Part shown: positions 39,601-51,600 of the stretch, one piece after another | How the letters are laid out: each line of letters begins with the position of its first letter | Position numbering within the stretch: the first letter of the stretch is position 1 | NCBI GenBank assembly: GCA_037976565.1 | Contig: CP137666.1 | Coordinates: forward strand, 9,540,714 to 9,604,713 | DNA length: 64,000 nucleotides | From: Mesocentrotus franciscanus | Taxonomy: Eukaryota > Echinodermata > Echinoidea > Camarodonta > Strongylocentrotidae | Reading direction: 5' to 3' | The notes under the pieces: model-generated | Seen by the model: the letters and a program-made list of their open reading frames with translations, nothing else | The model's database searches: none | What the model was told of the DNA's origin: nothing | Translations under genes and position numbers: made by a program

Positions 39601-42600
39601 TTACCCGGGTGACCCTGGTAGCTATCCTGAGACACCAAGGACACCTACAGAGAGGACACCTAGAACACCTACAGAGAACAGTAATGGGGAAGATCCTCTC
39701 AATTCATCATCAGGTAAAACAGGGCTCAATGCTTACTATTTTCTTAGGGAGTCCCCATTAAATTTTTTAGGGTTAATACGCATGAGATTCATGTTAAATT
39801 TTGAAATTTAGGGGTTCTGGACGTAGATTTTGGGTGTCCATGTGTCCAGGGTGCCTGCTCCTGTCAAGCTCTGGATAAAAATTTGTTGGAAGGTTGTCTA
39901 GTTTAAAAATGAGTGAACTCAGCAAGTTACTTCAACAAAAGAAATTATATTTGTTTTGTTGAAAGCATAAATAAATTTTGTTTTTGTCTAGAAAAGAAAT
40001 ATCCATTTATATTAATACATTATGAAATGGTCAGCTAGATATTTGAAATTTCACTTCCTTTACGAAGATGCTATAGCTAAAAATTGTTAAGGTTGTACAA
40101 TGTTGTAACTGGATTTTCAGAATAAGACCCCTAATGAATGAAGACCCCTCCTTGACAACAAATATCTTTGAATGAATTTTTTTTTTTATAGTTTAAGATC
40201 GTTGAGTATGGGAAAAGCAAATTGTCAAATCTATGTTGTGAATGTGATGTCGGCAGTATGTTGTACAAAACCACCCGTTCACCTTCCCAAATTCTGTTTA
40301 AAAACTTGCATTTCATTACAAATGAAACTGGTTTGGAAATTTAGATACAAGTTTGTGAAGGACCTTGTTTTAAACAAATTATCCCATAAAGTCAACGACA
40401 ACTAACCAGCTAAATATCTTTTACTCATTCCAATGTCTACATCTTCAAAATCATGCGTTGCTTTTTGTAGGATTCATTTTGACATTAGTAAGTTGTATAT
40501 TTTTATACATCCATTTTAATATTTGTTTGAAGGTGTACCTCCAAGGTTAGAAAGATCGCGTTCCTATAACAACAGACAGAGAGTAGCTGCATTCTCCACG
40601 ACGAGAGAAGCCATCCAGGGTCAGTCTGATACATACGTGTCAGGAGGAGAGGATGAACAGTAAGTCTAGTAGTATCTCTAGTTTGCTGTGTCTTGTTTGT
40701 TAATCTTATGAGTGCAGATTTGTAAAGTAGGCAATGAAAAATATGAAATCTTGAGTTCTATTAATGAAAATATAAATAAACTTTTAAAATGTTGCCATCT
40801 GGGCTTTTTCCCCCTTTTTGGTATAGTGCAGTTGCGAACAATAGCCACTTCAAGTATATAAAAATATACGCCTAATTCTTGACATCTGGTAATACCAGCA
40901 TTCCCTGTAAAGAGATTTCCAAATAGGGTAATGAAATGAGCTCTCTGTTGCTCAGATTATGCTACACATCACTAATCTATTAAGAAACAGAATTAACAAA
41001 GCATTTCTATGACATGAAACAAGAAATCTGTTAGGCGTACCCGTACATCGGAAAAAGGTGACATTGCTCAGTTCTCAAAAATTGACCCTACCAGAAAAAA
41101 TTGAAATAAATAAGAAACAGCACCAGGTGTTACTTCACTGTTCTCTGGTAGCTCAAGGATGATGTCTAGCCAGCTCATAGATAACAAGTGCTATTCAGAT
41201 ACACAGTGTCTTGAGGAGAGGATGAATAGTAAGTTCTTACTAACTCAATTCTCATGATTGATATAAACCTGAACCATTGTTTAAAACCAGTTTAGTATGG
41301 GTGGCCAAAAGGGGAAAATTTGACATAATTTCACAAGAGAAACCATCCACAGCTGTCTTAAAGGGAGTATAGCATGACGTGACTATGTGTCTTCCCCGTG
41401 GCCCTACTTGGGGCCAATCGGGTATAATACGACTACGGACGACGCAACCGCAGTGACCGCAGCATTCACGTGCGTGCGCGTGCAACATATGCGAAACCGA
41501 AGCGTGAGGAGAACTTCGGTCTGTTTAGCGAACGGTGGCGCGCTGACCAAGTAGAGATTAAGTCGCTGACTACCGTTAATCAAGTCCATTCGTTTACGTG
41601 CAGTTGTCCAAAAGAAGAAGTAGATGGCTTTAACCAGTATTTGCCATGCTACATTCCCTTTAATACATATGTCTCAGGAGAACAGGATGAACAGTTCTTA
41701 ATAACTACCATTTTTCTTGACTTGTATTATAAAAATAGGTGCTTCTTGAAATTTTAATTGTGATATGAATACCCCAGTATGTAGTTGCATTTCACCTATT
41801 ATTTTTCTCTATCTCTCTTTCAGGAGTGGTGGTATTCCAGCTAAAAACTCAAAAGGAGACCGATTATTACTCTTCATAGGCATCATAGACATCTTACAAT
41901 GTTACAAGTAAGTTATAAAATCTCTTCCAACACTAAATATTTATGTGAAAGATGGAGGTGTTTGAAGTCATGACAATATAACAATGTTGTCATGAACTTT
42001 ACAGATCCTATTTGTGTATTTGCTATATGAAGCAAGGAACTTACATGTAGTAGTAATAGTAGGAAATTTTACTTTTATGTCTGCAAAGTTATGATATTTA
42101 ATGTATTTCAAATAATTTTTGACATTAAAGTGACTCAGTAACATTGCCTCAGATTCTGAAACAAAATCCTGGATTTAGCTAATGCTGCAATCATAATTAT
42201 AAACCTTTAGGTCAGTCAGGAATCCCATGACTTTTACAAGCCGATCGTCCGTCTGATTATCAAGATATTTAAGATTGGAAATCAAAATTTCATTTTTCGT
42301 TTTCCTAACGGTTTTTATAACACTACAGTCTATTGGGGAAAATGAGTATGGTAAAACCGGTCACTCAAAGATTTTTACTTTTTTGAGGCACTTCATGATC
42401 ATTTTGAAGCACAATTTTTTTAGGGCTTCAATATTACACCATATCACAGACACTCATAACACGTAGGGCCATGCATCTCAGATTTAACATTGTTAAACAA
42501 TGCCTTTAAAATTAGAGACAACTTCAGCTGTTCATGATGCTGATGTGTACTACAGTCCTAATTTTGTAATAGAAAGATATAGCAAACAAGGGAATAGTTT

Positions 42601-45600
42601 CTTCATACAAGTCACTCCAAAATTTGACAATTATTTGAAATTTTACAAAATATGGAAGTTAGAGTACTAATGCATGACAGTTATGTAAGAGGGATTATTT
42701 GATGATTGCTTGCTCTACTTATTTCCTAGATTAACAAAGAAATTAGAACACACATGGAAATCAGTTGTACATGATGGTGATACAGTCTCAGTTCACAGAC
42801 CTGATTTCTATGCCAACCGTTTCAAGGAATTCATGGCGAAAAATGTCTTCAAGAAGATACCTCGTAAGTTAATCTTTTCATGTCTTTATCATATATACAT
42901 ATACATATATATCTTTGTTTTGTATTTTGTGGTATCAGTGGAGATAAATATTCTATTTTATTTCTATTTTATTATTTATAGTGATTTAACTCTGCATTAA
43001 AATGTTAATTCATGTTTCTTTGATTTAAATGTGAGGGATACATCATATAAAGGAGATCGAGTTGAGGCACACTATGTGAAGAGTACCACAGTGTGACGTC
43101 ATACTGGCCAAGTTATCAAGGTTGCTAGGTTCAAACGATTTCATGCTCAACAATTGTTGGGAGATCACACGAGCCCCAAACACTGAATTTTCCCTGCTCC
43201 AGCTAGTTGCTTGAATGATTTCACGGTAAGCCTCTTGCGCAGGCTCTGTTGTTTAGAAACCAGTAACCTTGACAACATGCAAATATGACGTTAGAACTTC
43301 GGTACTCTATTGCTTGGTTATACTTAGTTGTCATAGTAACACTCTGAGATGCTGTCTCTATGGATGTTTTCTTCTCTCTTGTAGATTTATTCTCATTTGA
43401 TAGCGTTTCTCAAGATCCTCTTCCACATAGGGGTAATGTAGTGGTATGGTTCGGTTTGGTCTTTCAAATGTCATGAAGGATTTGGTTTACAGTGAGTGTG
43501 TCTGCATTTCCCCCTATTTTACTGATAATTTCCGATTTTGTGTCCTACATGTATACAAGTTCGTGTAAGTGACAGTAAACATCAAAATATTGAATATTGT
43601 CTATTTGGAGTCAGAATGGTGTAAATTCATATTATTTTACAGAGGTAACATCTTTCTGGCTCCAAACAGATAATATGGTCTTGAAATTTTACATTTTCTA
43701 CCAAAGTAGCAGCATTTGTTCAAGGGCCCGTAAATCAATGTCCTTATTAGACTTTGTTTCACTGTTATACTGGCAAGTGACTGAAAGGCCAGAAATTGGA
43801 AAAAGGTGATAGAAATAAATACATAACTCACCCCTCTTATTCTGCAGGTGAAAAAACAAACAAACAAAATAAGCACATATAATGTTCAACCAACGAAAAG
43901 CTCATGTTTTTAGGGGGGAAAAATGAGGTTCATTCATTATGAACTTTGCTCCATGGGAGATACTCCTTATCCAATTCAACTACACATATGTACATGGAAT
44001 TATGATAAAAATCAAATTTATTTCTTTGAACTTTTAAGAGACACATTTAGGTGCATAAACAGTGAAGTTGGAACACTATTATTTTGGCTTGGATTTGGCA
44101 TACCGTAAATCTCCATGTATAAGACACACTTTTTTTCCACCGGAAAAAATTCGAAAGTCAGGGGTGCGTCTTATAGACAGGTACAGGATATTTTGATGCT
44201 ACTTTTTATTGGTTTTCGACCATCACTGTGTCTCAACATAAATAACATAATGCGAAAAAAGAATAGGATCTACTATTTGAAGTTAACCTACGTTCCTATT
44301 TTGAAGGGAAGAGAGTTTTTTTTTTTTTTTGAAGTCTTGACTTATGCAACTTCACCTAGCAGTAGCACTGTGCCTGCCGACGCTCACCCGTGCCCGGAAG
44401 AGCACCGGCATAGTCCCAGCTCACTCACACACGGGATGTAGACTCACCACTCGGAAACTAGAATCAAACTAGCCTATGTCCGACTTTCTGTTTGGACTTG
44501 GAGGAAAATTTGTCTGTCATCTTTAGTTTTAAAAACGACATTGTGCCTATTATTTGTGACAAGTTCACAAAAACAAATCGGTGCCTTCAACTCCGCCCCG
44601 TAGCAAAATGAAGGTCCTTCCTCACTTGGGTTTTCGAACGTACGGACCTGGCTTGCTGCCTACGGTGTTGGCAAAAAAGCCACACAAATTTTTTTTTTTG
44701 CTCTCTTTTTTTTTGTGGTCAAATAGGGGTGCGTCTTATACACGGGTGCGTCTTTAATACACAGAGATTTAAGGTAGACAATATTGCACTTTGACTTAAT
44801 ATGGATGAGAAGGCAGGCTGACATATATATTTGAGTTAGGAATCCAGGCTTCTCAGAAATGCACATCAGCCGTTCCATGCAGAGTAGAATGGTTAATTTA
44901 AAAGACACAGATCAAAACAGATTGAAAGTTCCCCATGTTACCTTTCTCCACTTGCTTCTCACAATGGTGTTTATATCTACATAGATACAGTGTAGATAGA
45001 GTGGGTATACTAATCTAATCAGGTGCGCACATGGCACAATCTTTGAATAACATAGTTTTATGTTGAGCTATACTTGTGCTCTTCACTATCAACAAAAAAC
45101 AATCCTTTTAACACAATTAAATGGAAATGGTAAGGGTTCAGTTCAAAGAATTGCATGATTGTATTAACCCAAACCGCTAATAATATTAGCCTACACAATA
45201 AAAGTTGCTACCCGTATGTATTATTGAAATAGTAGTTATATAACTACTGTGTGCTTTACTTGTTAGTTCTTGTATCATTTCATTTTATTTATTATTTGAG
45301 TGATTTAACCCCATTGAGCTTTCATGTAGCATGCAGCTCTACCTCTCATACCTTTCAATGTAAACTTTTTTTTGGAGTAACCAAGACTAAGATTTAAATC
45401 AGCAGTCTAAGTATGAAGCACTGTATTGCATGCATGTACTGGTATCTTTATTTGTTGTAGATAAGCTACAACCCAAAGTCCCAAATCTGGCTATTATTGT
45501 GATCGAATTATCAATTTTAAAGATAAAATTTGATTACTTGCAGTGAACCTTCATTTTGAGAAAATGTTTCTAGATATCATAGTGATCATCATATCATCAT

Positions 45601-48600
45601 TATAATATATTTTATGTTATGGTAACCAGCCAAATATGAAAAAAAGACAAACATTAAAACTTGCTGAAATCAATATACCCAGAAAATTGCCAACACAGAT
45701 ATATACACAGATACACTGTAGACAACATAATTGACCAGGACATAGACTCCCAATTTTGCTGAATGCCTTAATTAATTTTTCTAGTTACTAGACATTACAT
45801 ATTTTTGTGAAAATGTTTTAGAGATGCTTATTTTATTTGTTCCTTAATATGAACATTTTGTTATGATTATGTTGGATTCTGTTGGAATTCATTATTTCAT
45901 CATAACACACCCAAACTCAGGATTATCAGAGTCTACTCCATAATTAGACTGCAAATTTAAATCTGAGTTCAAATAAGCCATATTTCTAGTTACGGGCCTG
46001 TGTGTTTATTATTTGTACTTCATTTAATTTGTTATAAATTGACGTTGCTTTGTCTCCAGTTCAAATAGAGAGTGATGCAACCCCATTAATCAATGGTAAC
46101 AGACTTTATTCTCTTTAAAATCATTGCTTTTTACTCAATCCTTTTGCCCTTATTCCCATGCTTGAAAAGGTGATTGGTATTTTATGTAAAAAAACAGTTT
46201 AGTCATTCTTAACATGTACATGTAGATGAAGGTAGATTATTTGTTATGTGGTATTCATATTTCATAACTTTTAATGGAAAGCTTCCCTTATATAAAGGAT
46301 TATTAATACAAATGGGATTATTTATTACTATAATTATATATTGAATAGAAGAAAACAAAAATGATGACAAGTGTTGATATTTCGTATACATGTATTTGGA
46401 GGTGCAGGTATATGGAGCTGATTATTGGTTGGAATTTTGCTTAATGAAGGTGTTGAAAAGTTCAATGTCACTTGTACAAATTATGCAGGCACTATGCAGA
46501 TATTTATGAGTTGCATATATATATATTTATGCAACTAACAATACATACTCGGATTGAATAAAACAAATGTACATGTACAATTAGTGTTCAATTAGATCAT
46601 ATTATAGAAATTTTGTAGTCCATAAAATATGCATTTCTTACCAAAAAACTTCATCATTATTATTTAGATAGATATTAATTAGTATTCAGTGAAGGTAACA
46701 AACAGAATCTAGTCTCTTGCAGTCTTTTCAGAATTCCCTCATTTACCAACCCCTGCAAATATTTAGTCTCAACTAGTTCTAATTTATGGCATTTTGCAAT
46801 TTGTGGTATAGAAATATCTTATTATTATTATCATTTTAGAATCTTGTACCTTGTAGAACTTGTAGCGGTAAAGAAAAAAAATCCTTTTCACAACTTTACA
46901 TTGCTTCCTGGAAAGAGGGCAGTGGTAAAGATATATTTTTTTGTTGCTACATATTATCTGAGAAGGAAGGGAAATAGGGAGGAACGATCTTTCAGAATTG
47001 GTTCCTTTTTGCATGAAAATTTTATCTGCTTTATTAGTCTTTTGTGAGTGCTTGTTGCATGTTTGACATTGACAGTCAGTTCCTTGCTTGTATTTGTGCT
47101 TTTTAGAGCAAGATCAAATGGTTCTTTATAGGTGGAGGGTAATTTTGACATTTGTCTGATTGTATACCAAACATAGTGCAAGTTAACCATTTCCTTCAAT
47201 ATCAGGTTAGTAGTTTATCTATGTACGGTACAGTGCATAGACCATACAGGGGATCCCAAAGTGCAGAGCCATTTGCATATATTACTTGCAATCAACACAG
47301 GTTTCCTTTGGTCAAATACAGCAGCCAAATGAACTAAATAAAGTTAGAGAGCACTGTAAATTGGTGAAAGGTGTATACTAATGGGTCCATGACTGGAAAC
47401 TTGTATCCAAATGGCATCATAATTAGCAAATCTTAATAAAATCTTATTATCATTAGCAAGTCATATGCACTGAAAACCTGTTTTTTATGAATATTGGCTG
47501 TACTTCTTTCCAACAAGTGCTTGTAGTTCTTCCATATTTATGAATAACTTACATCACGCATATGCACATCAGATTTTATTAATAGACTTGGACTATGACA
47601 TCACAAATATCTCTTCCAGGAAGTAACTCTGTATTTATGTATGATCATATATTGAATCCCCTACACGGTGTATTAAATATAAAATGAACAGTTTGGGGGA
47701 AAATGTAGTATAGGCCCTCTTCTATCAAAACATTGTAACAAAATAAAACAAATAAGTCATCTAGATCTTAAACTCTTTCACTTGCAGGATTTTCCAAACT
47801 GTTTACTTTTTTTACACACTGTATCTAAATGTAATTGAAGCTGTATATCTTCTTAATTGGGGATTAACATGATATTTATGGATTAAATTTTTAATCAATT
47901 TTTTTATGGAACTATCACTTCTTTGATATAACTTCAATGTATCAGAGAAAGGAAGAATGTACAATTTATTCTAGATTTCTGAGTCAATTGTTTGAAAGGA
48001 AAACTTTCATATTTAATTACTTTAGCATGGTGTAAAATATACAATGGAATGTTTTGAATTGGTGTGTAAAGATGCAGAAAACTTCCCAGTTATGCAGCAG
48101 TTATATTTTAGGACATTTTCTTCATAAAAATATAATTTCAAAGATTTTATGGCCATTTTTTTTATACCTGCACATATTTTGCAATTCATTTTTAATATAT
48201 ACTTACTTCTACAAATTAAAAATAAAGGAAAGCTCTATGCATGTATTTCATACTTGGTTGATATCTTTCTTTATTATTTATACATTATTTATAGTAGAAA
48301 AATGAGTGATTAGACATCCAACTTCTTGTCAAGTTCAATATTTATTGGTGTTTACAACACATGAAATGGAACAGATGGTGTTTGTTGTTCAATGCAACCA
48401 TGTAAATGAAGAGGTCTTCAAACTGGATTGAAACATGGATAGCTGATTCTTATACATATGTTTGATATCATGGATGACTAATTGTATTTATGCATAGTAG
48501 CAATATCTGGATTAGTCCTAATTTTCATCTCTGGGTGGGTAATGAACTAATAAACACTCACAATTTATTTTAGGCTTGTTATTGCAACAAGATAAGTTGA

Positions 48601-51600
48601 TAAGAGTTAACTAATCTCGTAAAACTCATTAACTTAACAAATATATATAACATTTACTGATTCCTTTCTGTACTTATATCTTCCTTGCAGTGAAACACTC
48701 GCCATCCAAGAAGAGGGGTCAAGCAGGGCAGTACGGCCAGAGCTCCCGGCAGGTGGACAGCAGTGGGGCTAACCGACCCAGGTCACAAACCGAACCTGTA
48801 CTGTCAGAACCCCACTCCAAGAAGACACTTCCAACAGAAGAAACAGGTATATCATGGTACTTTTGATCTTTCTGAAGCCTTGTTTACACGACTTGTTGAA
48901 CCATTTCACCAAAAAAGTGTTGCAGCAAAAGAAAATGGCATATGGGCAGTGTGCTGTTTCACTTCCTTATCTTATTGATGTCTATTGATGAGAGGGTATG
49001 CTTCAAATTTTGTTGCGTAGTGCTACTATCTTTTTATGAATACCAAACTGCCATTCATTTTGTCATGAAACTGTTTTGTTTTGCAGCAGCATTTTATTTA
49101 GAGTGGTTTATTGCATCATGTCTTACAAGGCTTGAGTGGACGTCAGTCCTTTCTACATACTTTGTGCTGTTGTTGTTGCCCCAGGATTCTTGGTGAAATT
49201 GTGAATGGCAGGAATGGATTAAAAAAGTACCAATTACTCTGAAACATCAGCTTAAACTTCCTTGTAGAAAAAAGTCTCTTGGACGTGAATATAAGTTGCA
49301 AGAAATATAAATGAGAGGGAGAGAGAGAGAAAAAAGTAATAACTTCTTTACCTGAAAATATGTAATTGTTTATCCTGGAGAAATTGCTCTGATTTTGTGC
49401 ATGAACATAGACAATGTATTGACATTGATAGCTCTTGTAGAATCTTGCAAATTAGTTTAGAACAGATTGGACTTGTCATACCCTTTACTGACCTATTTTG
49501 ATATCGCATACAATTTAGGTGCCCGTCCAAAGGAGCCTAGACCTGACCTAGTTCCTAGTCCCCGCCCCTTGGAGGGGAAGCCTCCGGCTACACGCCTTCA
49601 GTAGAGGTAACAGAGACGTCTGATGCCAGCGCTGAGAATGCGGTGCCAGCCAAAACAGCATTCCGGCTCAAGCAGCAATCGAAGACTACCACAGCGGGCA
49701 GCGATGACCAAGCCTCGCTGTCGGACATCAACATCCAAACCGAGGGAGCAGCTTAGCCATGCAGGAGCTTGAGCGAAAGCTATCAGCTGCACACTTAGAA
49801 CAGAATATAGACTATACTCAAAGGTGAGAGAGAGTGTATGTGAGGTTAGGAGACACCAGAGGGTCGGGAACGGTTGAATCATCTAGAGGAAATGATACTT
49901 GTGGACAGCAAGGAATGGATTCCTATTTAAGATATTTCATAGAACTTAGAAGAAAGGTGAAGCTGCAAACATGCTGGAGAATATGTTAACCATTGGTATT
50001 GAATTGTAGACATATATGAAGGAGGAGGTGAGAATTAGTTTCTCGATATGAAAGCTCGCCTTAAGATAAAAATTATTATAAAAGAATATGACAGACCAAA
50101 TGTGGAGCTTGATCACATGAACATACATAGGAAAAATAGTAGGAAGGTTTGAGAAACTTTCCAGTTATATATTGCTATTATTGACTAGCTTAGAAATAAA
50201 TCTAGTCTATGGCTTCAGTGCCCTAGCAGTGCTCTCTTGTATATCTTCCATTTAATAGTGGGAGGGTTATTTCTCTTTAAAAATAGGTCAAAACACTTTG
50301 ACCAGGCTTCATTAGTTCAAAGAAATCAGTCATATGCGACATATATTTTGAATAATGGGAAGATGATTATTCAGGAATGATTGAGATTGTGTGGCAAGTT
50401 TGCTATCAAGCCTTATCTGTTCAGAGCCCGACGGGCATTAACTCTTTGTTGAATGATATGAGTTAATTAACGCCCTTCTGGCTCTCAGCAACTAATATGT
50501 TCCTTTATGACAAAGTTTGATTATTACTTTGATACATCTGCTCCCCAAGTATATGGGAACTGGAAAAAGCATTCTATATTTATCAACCATCATGCCTCAT
50601 TAACGTGTGCCCTTATTCATCCTATTATCTAAAATTCAGTCACACCTCTGTGGCCATTGTATCCTTGGTACACTCTATCTTTGAGTTGTAGCTACACTTT
50701 TGTCCTTCGTGGTGTGTTGTCTGCCCAGAGCCAGAAGGGTCTTAACGCGTTCCATTTTACACAGCGTTAATGCCCTTGTGACTCTCAACAGACAATATGC
50801 TATGTATGACACATACTAGCTATCCTCTTGCACCGGTTGTGTCACCCATGTGAAGGCTTATAGGAAAACAAGTTCGACAAGATCGCAGAGACTTACAAGA
50901 AATCACCTCTCTGGCAATTTCAATACCGTAATGAACATTGCCCAAGGAAATTTTGTTCAGACTATTTAAGGAGTTGTTTCAAGGGTCGTATGATGTAATA
51001 ATCGATTTGAGGAACAGACTGGGACTGAAATACAGTGGGGAATTTTAAAATGACAGGCACCATACATAAGATCCATGCAAACCGGCCCACAGATATTAAT
51101 CAACTGGCTCTAGCCAAAATATTGAGGCATTAGGAAACTCCCCAAAGTCCTCATAGCCAGTCTGCTCCTGGATGATTTGTTAGACTATATTGAAATTGGC
51201 CGTAGAGTTTATTTTGTAAGAGTCTTTGTGATCCTGTTGATTCTAGATCTGGAAAGATATGAGTCATGTGACATGTATGTATGAATAACAGATACACCTA
51301 CCTGTGTATTTGTAGATGTATCTGTATGAATTCAAGCTTACTGTAGTTGTAATGTCTGCTAAACCTCGCTCACGGGGTCATGTTTAAAACTTTGTTGAGA
51401 GTTGGATGAAGTAGAAGAGAACAAAACGAGAAAAGAATATCAGGGAGATAAAATTGAGGTGATGGCTATATTACGGCATTACAAAGTACATGTATGTATT
51501 TGTTAGTCTTATGCAATTTTTTTTTTCTTTTCTTTTTTTTTTTTTGGGGGGGGGAGACCTACATGTACATAAAAGAAATTTTGGCCGACATTAATGATCA

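Larger units (their letters stand above)
40660..41823 (+). other. PIP5K1 intron 11
   Basis: 1.16 kb. It holds two degraded copies of the exon 11 3' end (41198-41235 and 41661-41700) and, directly between them, a 306-bp GC-richer TTAA element (41358-41663). Confidence 0.75.
42864..48690 (+). other. PIP5K1 intron 13
   Basis: 5.8 kb. It holds an inverted-repeat element (43080-43308), a possible 48-nt cassette exon (43385-43432), a hairpin-family copy (43594-43676) and a 676-bp TA-flanked element (44101-44776). From 44777 to 48690 I see only AT-rich unique-looking intron with no exon support. Confidence 0.75.
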
